A stretch of 23,761 bases of DNA from Actinomycetes bacterium (GTDB taxonomy: Bacteria; Actinomycetota; Acidimicrobiia; Acidimicrobiales; RAAP-2). Below the pieces are notes generated by a model, which was given only the letters and a program-made list of their open reading frames with translations, ran no database searches and was not told the DNA's origin. The first letter of the stretch is position 1; each line of letters begins with the position of its first letter. The stretch is taken from assembly GCA_021791615.1 (NCBI GenBank), contig JAJYWG010000291.1, positions 1 through 23,761 on the forward strand, in the 5' to 3' direction. A program made the position numbers and the translations under genes. Shown one piece after another: positions 1 through 6,605 of this stretch.

Positions 1-134
1 TCGGCTCCGACGCCGGATCATCGGGTGCCGGAGGAGGGGACGTAAGACCTCTGCAATCCTGGGAGGCCGTCCCCGGTGAGGCCAGAACCGACCCTGGCAA
101 CAGGCGAGGAACCCCGAGAAGGGGTGCAGCGTGA
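1..134. other. Structured, apparently non-coding stretch before the broken ALDH
   Basis: This stretch encodes nothing resembling the aldehyde dehydrogenase that follows. One frame is open from base 3 but ends at a TGA (132-134) directly before the remnant, and its translation is Gly/Arg/Pro-rich and unfamiliar. Several short hairpins follow one another: GCCAG at 81-85 with CTGGC at 94-98, and ACCCC at 111-115 with GGGGT at 121-125. GAGGCC occurs twice (63-68 and 78-83). It could be a piece of structured RNA, for example from a mobile intron, or simply the junction of a deletion. I could not assign it to a known RNA family. Confidence 0.25.
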
Positions 135-782
135 GTGATCACTATCGCTCACTCGGCTGCAACGGTTTACGCCGCTGCTTCGATCATGAATGAGCTCGTC
201 GATGCGCTCACGGCCCGCCTGGCCCGCGAGGTCGTTGGCGACGGGCTGGCTTCCGAGGTGACGATGGACCCGGTGCACACCGCCGCCGCCCGAGACCGGG
301 CTGAGGGGCTGGTCGACGAAGCGATTGGGTCCGCCGCCCAGGTCCTCCGCCCGGCGACGATCCGCGAGCCCGACGCCGGTGCCGGGGGGTACATCGTCTC
401 TCCCGCAATCGTGATCGATCCCCCACCGGACTCGGCCATCGTCGTCAGTGAGCAGTTCGCGCCGGTGCTACCGATCTTGAGCTACCAGGACACCGAGGAT
501 GCCATCCGCCAGGCGAATGCGACCTCCTTCGGCCTGTGCGCCTCGATCTGGACGAACGATCCCGACCGCGCTGCCCTGCTCGCCCAACGTTTGGGGGCAG
601 GTACGGTCTTTCTCAACGCGCACGGGATGGCCGCGATGGACCATACGGCCCCCTTTGGTGGGTGGAAGGCGTCGGGCTTCGGCTTGGAGCTGGGAGAGGA
701 GGGGATGACGGCCTTCACTCGGACGCGGGTGCTCCGCGGGTTGGCCGGTACGCGACCACCGTCTCCCCTCTCGAGTCTCTAA
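135..782 (+). pseudogene. Aldehyde dehydrogenase, C-terminal remnant
   Basis: The 215 codons match only the last part of an NAD(P)-dependent aldehyde dehydrogenase of about 480-500 residues. Seen are the EQFAPVLPI segment (family form E-x-F-G-P-V), the inter-strand stretch NATSFGLCASIWTND and the terminal PFGGWKASGFG motif. The Rossmann half, the general-base Glu and the catalytic Cys are absent. The recognisable homology begins at about residue 14, roughly where the sequence just after the catalytic Cys should start. The GTG at 135 follows an in-frame TGA, so this is not a normal start. The fragment cannot be an active dehydrogenase. A complete, separate ALDH lies at 10908-12374. The 5' break may be a deletion or an insertion scar. 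Confidence 0.8.
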
Positions 783-794
783 AGTAGGGGCTTC

Positions 795-2069
795 ATGTCT
801 GCCTACCGCTCCTCCTGGTCCCCCTCGCACGCCGCAGCAGGGTCTCCCGGTGGCCGTCGCAGTCTGGCCGCCGTCGTGGTACTCGTCGTCGTGATCGTCG
901 TGGCCGCGCTCCTGGTCGTGCAATCGGTGCGCAAGCCCCCCGGTCCCACGTTGCAGCCCAAGACGGTGGCGACGCACTTCCCTGGTCACGCGCCTGCCCT
1001 CCCGTGGCCGAGCCAGGGAGTGGCCACCGTCGCCGTCCAGGGCATCGGCACCGTGGCGTCGAAGGCCGCTCCCGGCGCCACAATCAACCAGCAGTTCTCG
1101 ATCGCAAGCGTCGCCAAGATCATGGCGTCGTACATCATCTTGAAGGACCACCCACTTGCCCCTGGTGCCACAGGGCCTTCGATCACCGTTACCCCCGCTG
1201 AGGTGACTCAGTACCAGCAGGACCTGGCCCAGGGTGATTCGGTGGTTGCCGTGACCGCGGGCGAGCAGATCACTGAGCTCAAAGCGCTGGAAGGCGCGCT
1301 GCTGCCTTCCGGAGACAACATCGTGTCGCTGCTGGCCCAGTGGGATGCCGGGAGTGTCGCCGCGTTCGTCACCAAGATGAACGCCGAGGCATCCAAGCTC
1401 GGCCTCACGCACACCCACTACGCCGACTCGAGCGGAGTGAACCCGGCGACCGTGTCGACCGTGAGCGACCAGGTGAAACTGGCGATGCAGGCCATGAAGA
1501 ACCCGGTCTTCGCCGGCATCGTGGCCATGGCCCAGGCGACATTTCCCGGCGTCGGTGTCGTGTACAACGTGAACGCCGATGTCGGGAAGAACGGCATCGT
1601 AGGAGTGAAGACGGGGTGGATACCCCAGGGCGGAGCGTCTTTCATCTTCGCGGCAACTCACCTCGTGTCCGGTCACACAGAAATGGTCATCGGTGGAGTA
1701 ATGGGGCAGACAGGGACCTCTCCTCTCACAACCGCCCTCTCCGCCGGGACAAAGCTGGCCGCCGCGGTCGGGGCAGTGCTCACGCGGGCCCAAGTGCTCG
1801 ACGCCGGGACCGTCGTCGCGACGTTGAATGCTCCCTACAGCACGTCGGTGCCGGTCGTGGCCACGACGAACGCGACACTGCTCGGATGGCCAGGGGCGCC
1901 GCTGACCGAGAAACTGGTGATCACCCGCGCGATCCAAGCTCCGATGGCCAAGGGCACGATGCTGGGGCATCTCGACGTAGGGATCGGCCAGGAACAAGTA
2001 CAGGTCCCCGTCGTCACGGCCGCAGCGCTGTCTGGACCGTCCTTCGGTTGGCGCCTCACCCGCTTCTGA
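795..2069 (+). CDS. D-alanyl-D-alanine carboxypeptidase (peptidase S11)
   Basis: A 424-residue membrane-anchored penicillin-binding protein that would trim the terminal D-Ala from peptidoglycan stem peptides outside the cell. A short basic N-terminus precedes one transmembrane helix (about 24-43). The three active-site motifs of the S11 family are visible: S-V-A-K with Ser105 and Lys108, S-G-D at 172-174 where the family usually has S-G-N (the next residue is Asn175), and K-T-G at 272-274. The C-terminal third is a less conserved extension. The ATG at 795 follows a purine-rich TAGGGG and a TAAAGT that could be a -10 box. The gene begins 12 bp after the ALDH remnant. It resembles DacA/DacB-type enzymes, but which paralogue it is cannot be told. 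Confidence 0.88.
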   Translation: MSAYRSSWSPSHAAAGSPGGRRSLAAVVVLVVVIVVAALLVVQSVRKPPGPTLQPKTVATHFPGHAPALPWPSQGVATVAVQGIGTVASKAAPGATINQQFSIASVAKIMASYIILKDHPLAPGATGPSITVTPAEVTQYQQDLAQGDSVVAVTAGEQITELKALEGALLPSGDNIVSLLAQWDAGSVAAFVTKMNAEASKLGLTHTHYADSSGVNPATVSTVSDQVKLAMQAMKNPVFAGIVAMAQATFPGVGVVYNVNADVGKNGIVGVKTGWIPQGGASFIFAATHLVSGHTEMVIGGVMGQTGTSPLTTALSAGTKLAAAVGAVLTRAQVLDAGTVVATLNAPYSTSVPVVATTNATLLGWPGAPLTEKLVITRAIQAPMAKGTMLGHLDVGIGQEQVQVPVVTAAALSGPSFGWRLTRF

Positions 2070-2422
2070 GCATCGCCACCGGAGCGGAGCTCCTCTCCTG
2101 TGTCGCCGTGGATGTCCGTCAGACCATGCCAACTGCTCGCATGCAGGGAGGGCCGCAAGGCGCGCATCTTCGAACTGAGCAGCGGCAACTGCCCACTTCG
2201 GTGGTCACGCCCAGTTCGAGACGGGCGAGGCCGTGTAGGCACCCGCCAGTGACGATGTGTCTAGGGCTGTACCAATTGTTTTGGAGTTTGCACGGATAGC
2301 GACCTCCTGTCTCGAGCTCGATGGGGCGTGGGCACTCGTGGTCAAACCGAGAGAGCTCAAACCGAGGGATCCGGAACCGATCTCGCCGGCTTCGCGTGGG
2401 ATCGGTGACCATGCCTGAGTGA
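2070..2422. other. Gene-free gap with one inverted repeat
   Basis: About 350 bp between the convergent carboxypeptidase and vapC genes show no convincing reading frame. An 8-bp perfect inverted repeat (TCGAACTG at 2170-2177 and CAGTTCGA at 2212-2219, 34 nt apart) could form a stem-loop but has no T-run after it. A short direct repeat, TCAAACCGAG, occurs at about 2342 and 2357. I see no tRNA and no clear intrinsic terminator. Confidence 0.4.
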
Positions 2423-2806
2423 TCACACTCGAATGACTTCGACTCCTGGGATCGCGTCGTAGTCCCGATCTTGAGTGACGACAGGTATCTGCTCCACCGC
2501 GGCGGTGGCCGCCACAAGAGCGTCGAGTATCGGCACTCTCTCACGGCGACCCCGTAGCTCCGCGGCGATACGGGCAAATTGGCGCGCCACCTCGGCGTCG
2601 ACCGGCAGAGGATCCCACGTCGACTCGACGGCAGAAAGCGTTGCCACACGGGCGGCTCTTGCGGCATCATCAGCCATCAGCACTCCGAGCGTGAGCTCCG
2701 CCAAGGTCACGACGGATACCTCGGTCTCCATCACTCCAGTCATATCGCCCAACGGTCGTCCCGACTCGGTGGCGACGAAGAAGGAGGTGTCGAGCAGTGC
2801 TCTCAT
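2423..2806 (-). CDS. vapC: VapC-type PIN-domain toxin (pair 1)
   Basis: A 127-residue PIN-domain protein, the predicted RNase toxin of a type II toxin-antitoxin pair. The acidic residues that bind metal in PIN nucleases are in place: Asp6 in LLDTSFF, Glu37 in TLAELTLG, Asp95 in ILDALVAATA and Asp113/Asp115 in TQDRDYD. VapC toxins usually cleave tRNA or rRNA, but this target is unknown. The ATG overlaps the stop of the upstream antitoxin gene (ATGA, 4 bp), the usual translational coupling. It resembles the toxin of the second pair at 4063-4476 in length and motif spacing, but the sequences have clearly diverged. Confidence 0.9.
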   Translation of the reverse strand: MRALLDTSFFVATESGRPLGDMTGVMETEVSVVTLAELTLGVLMADDAARAARVATLSAVESTWDPLPVDAEVARQFARIAAELRGRRERVPILDALVAATAAVEQIPVVTQDRDYDAIPGVEVIRV

Positions 2807-3048
2807 GCTTCGTCCGTCGAATCGGACAGCAGCCCACGCACATCGTCGAGCAGCCGCCGATCGGAGGGATGGCGCGCAGCGATGGTGAGCGCTTCATGAG
2901 CGGGCACCCTCCTGCGCCGCCGCAAGGGCGTGATCTCGGCCACCGGCCGACGGTCCACCGTCACGGTGACACGTTCTCCGCTTTCCACCCGTCGCAACAC
3001 TTCGCTGACCGTGTTGCGTAGTTCTCGAACTGAGACCGAGGAACTCAC
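2803..3048 (-). CDS. vapB: Phd/YefM-family antitoxin (VapB-type, pair 1)
   Basis: An 81-residue antitoxin with the Phd/YefM N-terminal DNA-binding fold (SVSVRELRNTVSEVLRRVESGE, then a PVAEITPLRRRRR strand and basic turn) and an acidic C-terminal tail expected to wrap the toxin. The reading frame runs upstream to 3117, but that extension would place the palindromic operator inside the coding region. I choose the GTG at 3048 because homology starts there and a -10 hexamer (TACACT) ends 7 nt before it, so the mRNA probably has no leader. It should neutralise the PIN toxin encoded next to it and repress its own promoter. Confidence 0.87.
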   Translation of the reverse strand: MSSSVSVRELRNTVSEVLRRVESGERVTVTVDRRPVAEITPLRRRRRVPAHEALTIAARHPSDRRLLDDVRGLLSDSTDEA

Positions 3049-3055
3049 AGCGTCG

Positions 3056-3080
3056 AGTGTAGCACATGTAGCTACATGTG
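3056..3080 (-). promoter_or_regulatory. vapBC pair 1 promoter and palindromic operator
   Basis: On the minus strand an extended -10 (TG, C, then TACACT at 3061-3056) ends 7 nt before the GTG of vapB, which places transcription start at or next to the start codon. Immediately upstream lies a perfect 18-bp palindrome, CACATGTAGCTACATGTG (3063-3080), covering the -10/-35 spacer. This is the usual position of a Phd/VapB autorepression site. No good -35 box is seen. Confidence 0.7.
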
Positions 3081-3122
3081 GCCTGGTGGGCCATAGGCAC
3101 TCGTATTCGAATGGCATGAAGA

Positions 3123-3181
3123 GCGGCCTCCCCCGGTGACAACGTTGTTGTCACCTGAACCCCGTCACCAAGGGAGGCCGC
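3123..3181. repeat. 18-bp imperfect inverted repeat with nested palindrome
   Basis: GCGGCCTCCCCCGGTGAC (3123-3140) is matched by the reverse complement of 3164-3181 at 16 of 18 positions. Inside lies a second, perfect 9-bp inverted repeat, GGTGACAAC (3135-3143) and GTTGTCACC (3147-3155), with a 3-bp loop. The element sits between two divergently transcribed genes, so it is not in the usual place of a terminator. It looks like two abutted insertion-sequence ends or a small non-autonomous element. A cruciform or a regulatory site is the alternative. Confidence 0.55.
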
Positions 3182-3232
3182 ACTGGAGTTGGCGCGCGTT
3201 GACGGACAGGTTGGTTGTGTTGATCATGCCGC

Positions 3233-3793
3233 CTGACGGTCGGCGAAGCCGATCGACGTCTCGTCGCCGGATGGGCGGCCGACTGCGCAGAGCGAGTTCT
3301 GGGGTTGTGCGAGGCCGAAGCTCAGAAGGACGACCGTCCTCGCGTTGCCATCGCCCGGGCCCGGGCGTTTTCCCGAGGGGAGCTGAAAACTGCCGACGAG
3401 GTTCGCCGTCGGTTCGTCGGTGGTGTTCCTGCCAGGGATGTAAAAGATCCCGCCGCAGCAGCCGCTGCCCGAGCTGCCAGCCGAGCCGTGGCCGTCTGCC
3501 ACATGGGGGCGCACGCACTGGGCGCCGCCGCCTACGCCATCAAGGCGGTCGGACTGGCGGCTCCCGACCGGCCAGAAACCGCCGAGGACGAGATCCGATC
3601 GCAGCTTACCCACATGTCGACCGAGGTCCGGACGGCCCTGCGAGCCCTTCCGCCCGTCGGCCAGAATCGTTCAGGCCCTCTCGGACCCGGACTCCTCTCG
3701 TCTGGACAACTCGGCAAGACCATCCGCGACCTCCAGGCCGGCGCCACTCTCGCCGACCAGGACGACCAGGGTGGTCGGACATCAACATCGTAG
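3233..3793 (+). CDS. Imm5-like putative immunity protein, start codon missing or non-standard
   Basis: The frame matches the actinobacterial 'putative immunity protein' (Imm5-like) family along nearly its full length. Features seen are WAADCAERVL near the N-terminus, KDDRPRVAI, a helical Ala-rich core with HMGAHALGAAAYAIKAV, LTHMSTEVRTALRALPPVG and the C-terminal GPLGPGLLSSGQLG signature. Homology reaches back to about 3233-3242, but after the in-frame stop at 3221 there is no ATG or GTG. A CTG lies at 3233 and a TTG at 3305, the latter cutting into the conserved part. An ATG at 3226 is in another frame, one base away. The gene therefore uses a rare start or has a small 5' frameshift. No cognate toxin is nearby, so function is inferred only from family naming. 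Its stop codon lies inside the operator of the next gene. Confidence 0.68.
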   Translation: MTVGEADRRLVAGWAADCAERVLGLCEAEAQKDDRPRVAIARARAFSRGELKTADEVRRRFVGGVPARDVKDPAAAAAARAASRAVAVCHMGAHALGAAAYAIKAVGLAAPDRPETAEDEIRSQLTHMSTEVRTALRALPPVGQNRSGPLGPGLLSSGQLGKTIRDLQAGATLADQDDQGGRTSTS

Positions 3794-3812
3794 CACTCCG
3801 TGCTACGATGTT
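3784..3812 (+). promoter_or_regulatory. vapBC pair 2 promoter and palindromic operator
   Basis: Two perfect 13-bp arms, AACATCGTAGCAC (3784-3796) and GTGCTACGATGTT (3800-3812), are separated by 3 bp. The right arm contains an extended -10 (TG, C, then TACGAT at 3804-3809) ending 6 nt before the vapB ATG at 3816, so the transcript is probably leaderless. The core GTGCTAC is shared with the operator of pair 1, where it also contributes to the -10. Autorepression by the antitoxin complex is the expected role. Confidence 0.75.
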
Positions 3813-3815
3813 GTC

Positions 3816-4070
3816 ATGGCCAGAGACATCACCCAACGGCAGCTTCGGAACGACAGCGGTGAGATCATGAGGGGATTGGACCAGGGTGAGAGTTTCGTCG
3901 TCACTCGAAACGGCGTACCTGTGGGTGAGCTGACTCCACTCCGGCGGCACCGGTTCGTGAGCGCCGACAGCGCCATCGCCCTGTTCCGTGGTGCGCCAAG
4001 CGTCGACCTGGCTCAACTTCGCTCCGACCTCGACGGCGTTGCATCCCAGGACCCCAGCCCTCGTGCCTGA
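3816..4070 (+). CDS. vapB: Phd/YefM-family antitoxin (VapB-type, pair 2)
   Basis: An 84-residue antitoxin. Its N-terminal fold (ITQRQLRNDSGEIMRGLDQGE, a beta hairpin FVVTRNGVPVGELTPL, then a basic RRHR turn) is the Phd/YefM DNA-binding module, and the C-terminal acidic/hydrophobic tail should bind the toxin. The layout is the same as the antitoxin of pair 1, including the LTPLRR / ITPLRR strand. The ATG at 3816 is set by the -10 box 6 nt upstream and by family length; a longer frame starting at 3771 would run through the operator. It overlaps the toxin gene by 8 bp. Confidence 0.88.
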   Translation: MARDITQRQLRNDSGEIMRGLDQGESFVVTRNGVPVGELTPLRRHRFVSADSAIALFRGAPSVDLAQLRSDLDGVASQDPSPRA

Positions 4071-4476
4071 TCCCAAGCGCGTTCCCCGGGGGATCATCGA
4101 TACCTCCGTCGTCATCGACCTCGAACAACTCGAGGCGGGACAGCTCCCGATGGAACTGGCCGTCAGCGCCATCACCATGGCGGAGCTCGCGGCCGGTCCG
4201 CATGCGACCCAGGACGCCGAAGAGCGGGCCCGCCGACAGGACCGATTGCAGCGGGCAGAAGCGGCCTTCGATCCCCTTCCATTCGACGGAGAGGCTGCCC
4301 GCGCCTACGGCCGGATCTACGCCGCAGAGATCGCGAGCGGACGAAAGGCCCGCGGGACTCGAGCCTTGGATCTTCTGATCGCAGCGACCGCCTGTGCAGC
4401 GAACCTTCCGGTCTTCACGCGCAACCCGGAAGACTTCCGCGGTCTGAAAGACCTCGTGGACGTGATCGAGGTCTGA
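4063..4476 (+). CDS. vapC: VapC-type PIN-domain toxin (pair 2)
   Basis: A 137-residue PIN-domain ribonuclease, the predicted toxin of the second pair. The acidic site is complete: Asp13 in IIDTSVVID, Glu41 in TMAELAAG, Asp103 in ALDLLIAATA and Asp124 in TRNPEDF. The frame is open from 3988, but I take the GTG at 4063 because the PIN fold starts about 10 residues later and the codon overlaps the antitoxin stop at 4068-4070, as in coupled pairs. The first ten residues (PDPKRVPRG) are a short basic extension that pair 1 lacks. The RNA target cannot be read from sequence. A tRNA-Val gene ends 36 bp downstream on the other strand. Confidence 0.9.
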   Translation: MPDPKRVPRGIIDTSVVIDLEQLEAGQLPMELAVSAITMAELAAGPHATQDAEERARRQDRLQRAEAAFDPLPFDGEAARAYGRIYAAEIASGRKARGTRALDLLIAATACAANLPVFTRNPEDFRGLKDLVDVIEV

Positions 4477-4512
4477 ACTGCCGACGAGAGGTGGTCCGTC
4501 AACCGAATTCGG

Positions 4513-4586
4513 TGGGCGCTGAGGGACTCGAACCCCCGGCCTGCTGGTTGTAAGCCAGCTGCTCTGACCATCTGAGCTAAGCGCCC
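4513..4586 (-). tRNA. tRNA-Val(UAC)
   Basis: Read on the minus strand, the sequence folds as a full cloverleaf. The acceptor is GGGCGCT/AGCGCCC, the D-arm GCTC/GAGC, and the anticodon stem GCTGG/CCAGC with loop CTTACAA. The T-arm GGGGG/CCCTC carries the TTCGAGT loop. The anticodon is UAC, which reads GUA (Val). The discriminator base is A, followed by CC but not a complete CCA. It lies beside the second toxin-antitoxin pair; tRNA genes are common integration sites for mobile islands, but I found no repeated tRNA 3' end in the window. Confidence 0.92.
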
Positions 4587-4712
4587 GGCTCTCTTTTCAA
4601 TACAGAGACTTTCGGTCGTCGCCCCCACCTTCGCTCACCGGTACCGGCAACCGGTGTGCTGTTGCGGCGCCACCCATCCTCGACCTCACCACCGCCGCCG
4701 AACTGACGACGA

Positions 4713-5195
4713 TCAGTGCTGGCGGGGGGTGAATTTGGGTGCGGGTCGCGACGCCCGCATGAGTCTTCTCCACTCGGTCAAGAACCCTCGCAGAGTCCGC
4801 AGCGGGCAGTTTGCACCGCTCGCCCCCGTAGTCGCCAGACCCTCGAGACCACTCACGATCAGGGACAGCACGTAGCCGTTCTGCCGGCAGGCTCGGTCCG
4901 CACTCTGGCCCACGTGCGGCGGGTAGGAGCCCTGAGCCTGAAGGACGCCGACGACCGCCACGATATGGGGCACGGCCCACTTCGGCAGCTCCCCTCGGGT
5001 CTCGAGGATGGAGATACCCTCGGTCACCTGGCTGGTGGAGTAGTCGATCGCCAGGTCATCGAGGGGCTGGCCGGCCGAATTGGTCATCTCCACACGGTAC
5101 TCGATCTCCTGGAAGCCGGCGCCAAGAAGGGCGTCAGGATAGGTGCCACGAACATCGTCAGGCCCGGCGTCAGGCCCGGCGTCAGGCCCGGCCAT
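4713..5195 (-). CDS. Hypothetical protein, downstream of the IMPase gene
   Basis: A 160-residue protein I do not recognise. It starts with a Gly-Pro-Asp-Ala repeat encoded by three 12-bp units. A mixed alpha/beta body follows (EIEYRVEMTNSAGQPLDDLAIDY, then LPKWAVPHIVAVVGVLQAQG), then the Cys-containing stretch ADRACRQNGYVLSLIVSGLEG and a basic tail. No signal peptide or membrane helix is evident. The ATG at 5195 is preceded by AGAGG about 9 nt upstream. The frame is open further, to 5474, but that part only shadows the upstream gene. With 28 bp to the upstream phosphatase it is probably its operon partner. Confidence 0.6.
   Translation of the reverse strand: MAGPDAGPDAGPDDVRGTYPDALLGAGFQEIEYRVEMTNSAGQPLDDLAIDYSTSQVTEGISILETRGELPKWAVPHIVAVVGVLQAQGSYPPHVGQSADRACRQNGYVLSLIVSGLEGLATTGASGANCPLRTLRGFLTEWRRLMRASRPAPKFTPRQH
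5157..5192. repeat. Three 12-bp tandem repeats at the 5' end of the hypothetical gene
   Basis: The unit GTCAGGCCCGGC occurs three times without change (5157-5168, 5169-5180, 5181-5192). It encodes the Gly-Pro-Asp-Ala repeat directly after the start codon on the minus strand, so copy-number changes would keep the frame. Confidence 0.85.
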
Positions 5196-5223
5196 CAGGA
5201 GGCACCTCTGGGGAGCGCCTGGG

Positions 5224-5988
5224 TCAGCCGCCGCCGCCTCTCCTGGGAACGAGGGCGTCGAGGAGCTCACCGCTCGCGGCCACGATCGGGGCTCTCGGCG
5301 TCGCGTCCCGGACGATGAGCTCCCGGCCATTCGCCTCGGCCGCCACTGCCCCAGCCTCCAACCCGACGAGCAGCCCACCGAGGTAGTCCCAGCCGAACAG
5401 GGAAGAACCGGCGCCCACGAGGAAGGCGTCCAGCACGCCTTCTGCGACCGCACACAAGTCGAGTGCAGCAGCACCTAGCGCACGGAACTGCCACCAGGCC
5501 GGTGGCGAGACGGGGGTACCGGTGAGGCCGACGACCGCCCGACCGGGATCGCGGCAGCTCGAGCAGGAGATGGGCATGCCGTCGCGCGCCGCCCCCTCAC
5601 CCCGGATGGCCTCGTAGCGAACGCCAGTCGCCTGGTTGACGACAACGGCCATCGATGGCCCTGTGGCGTCCAGTACACAGCAGCTCGTCGCGTACCATGG
5701 AAGGCCGATCGAGGCATTCGTGGAGCCGTCGACGGGGTCGAGCACGACAAGGAGATCCGCACACCCCGGCCCGATCCCATCTCGCGGCTCAGTGACCCCC
5801 GACTCCTCCGAGAGGACGGCCAGACCTGATCCGTGGAGTACCTCGACCGCAGCAGCGTCGGCCACCACGTCGAGGAGGTACTGCCCCGGCCGTGAGCCCG
5901 GCTGCCGCCAATCGTCCAATTCGTCGAGAGCCGATCGCACGGCCGATGCCGCCGTGAGGAGCACGTCCAGCATCTGGTCGTTCCGCAT
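5224..5988 (-). CDS. Inositol-monophosphatase-family phosphatase
   Basis: A 254-residue member of the Mg-dependent, Li-sensitive phosphatase superfamily (inositol monophosphatase, SuhB, HisN, CysQ relatives). The metal-site motifs are present: S-E-E-S at 60-63, the DPVDGST motif with Asp84 and Asp87, and the C-terminal WDYLGGLL (family WDxAAG) with Asp201. Length is normal for the family. The substrate could be inositol phosphate, histidinol phosphate or 3'-phosphoadenosine phosphate; nothing in the sequence decides. The ATG at 5988 is preceded by a -10-like TAACGT 7 nt upstream, pointing to a leaderless mRNA. It diverges from the hypothetical gene at 6047 and is followed after 28 bp by another small gene. 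Confidence 0.88.
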   Translation of the reverse strand: MRNDQMLDVLLTAASAVRSALDELDDWRQPGSRPGQYLLDVVADAAAVEVLHGSGLAVLSEESGVTEPRDGIGPGCADLLVVLDPVDGSTNASIGLPWYATSCCVLDATGPSMAVVVNQATGVRYEAIRGEGAARDGMPISCSSCRDPGRAVVGLTGTPVSPPAWWQFRALGAAALDLCAVAEGVLDAFLVGAGSSLFGWDYLGGLLVGLEAGAVAAEANGRELIVRDATPRAPIVAASGELLDALVPRRGGGG

Positions 5989-5995
5989 GCCAGCG

Positions 5996-6001
5996 ACGTT
6001 A
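5996..6001 (-). promoter_or_regulatory. Putative leaderless -10 box of the IMPase gene
   Basis: On the minus strand TAACGT (TANNNT consensus) ends exactly 7 nt before the ATG at 5988, so transcription should start at or next to the start codon. No Shine-Dalgarno sequence is visible. Confidence 0.5.
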
Positions 6002-6031
6002 GTTTCCGGCCAAGACGCCGATCGGCCCCGC

Positions 6032-6037
6032 TAGGCT
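6032..6037 (+). promoter_or_regulatory. Putative -10 box of the hypothetical gene at 6047
   Basis: TAGGCT lies 9 nt before the GTG at 6047. The same hexamer precedes the kinase gene at 14068, there with 6 nt spacing. It fits a leaderless or nearly leaderless start. Confidence 0.4.
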
Positions 6038-6046
6038 GGTGGGGCT

Positions 6047-6604
6047 GTGGCTGCCATCGACGTTGCCGGCTACGTCGCCGAGCTCAAGGATCACTGTGTC
6101 GATCACGGGTTCCACGTGCACGACGAGCGCCACTTCGTCGAGACCTACTCGCTGCGCCAAGTGTGGGAGGTGGACCTCCACCCCGAAGACGGGTGCGGAG
6201 GGCCACTCGACCTCCATCTGGCGCTGGACGTGGACCCGCGGGTTCTCCTGTCGTTCGAGGACGTCGTGATGACCCTGACCGACGACGAGGAACCGCCCGA
6301 CGAGTTCCACTTCCCTTTGACGTTTACCTGGGCCCTGCCCCCCCTGCCTGAGGGTCCCGACTTGCTGCGCTTGGCCATCGACTTGGCCGGGATCGGCGGG
6401 ATCGAGCTGCCCCTGGAAGTCTCGGCGATCGACTCGTTCGCATCGGCGACCGACGGCTCCGAGCGACGCCTGAACATCGTGGCCCGCCACCCGGTCTCCC
6501 TGGCCCGGATACTCGGCGGCGAGGAGTTGCTGTGTGACGTGTTCGACCGGAGCCTGGCTGTCAGCCGCTTCCTGCTCAACGCGGCCGAAACCTGGCTCGG
6601 CTGA
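6047..6604 (+). CDS. Conserved-looking hypothetical acidic protein
   Basis: A 185-residue, strongly acidic, soluble protein without signal peptide or membrane helix; I do not recognise the family. Two alpha/beta halves can be seen: an N-terminal part (YVAELKDHCVDHGFHVHDERHF, then EVDLHPEDGCGGPLDLHLALDV) and a C-terminal part ending in LLCDVFDRSLAVSRFLLNAAETWLG. The GTG at 6047 is chosen from the -10-like TAGGCT 9 nt upstream and the typical GTG-GCT start. It diverges from the phosphatase gene (58 bp between starts) and is followed after 1 bp by a lipoprotein gene, probably in the same transcript. Confidence 0.7.
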   Translation: MAAIDVAGYVAELKDHCVDHGFHVHDERHFVETYSLRQVWEVDLHPEDGCGGPLDLHLALDVDPRVLLSFEDVVMTLTDDEEPPDEFHFPLTFTWALPPLPEGPDLLRLAIDLAGIGGIELPLEVSAIDSFASATDGSERRLNIVARHPVSLARILGGEELLCDVFDRSLAVSRFLLNAAETWLG

Positions 6605-6605
6605 C

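Noticed and set aside
81..125. Known riboswitch (cobalamin, SAM, TPP)
   Set aside because: The conserved boxes of these classes are not present; only generic short hairpins are seen.
468..2132. 554-codon minus-strand frame opposite the carboxypeptidase
   Set aside because: It is a GC-driven shadow: Arg/His/Gly-rich translation with no domain, opposite a gene with complete motifs.
3049..3117. Longer antitoxin start at 3117 (pair 1)
   Set aside because: It would translate the palindromic operator and -10 box; homology begins at the GTG at 3048.
4513..4586. Plus-strand tRNA with a GUA-type loop
   Set aside because: D-arm, T-loop TTCGAGT and discriminator are correct only on the minus strand, giving anticodon UAC.
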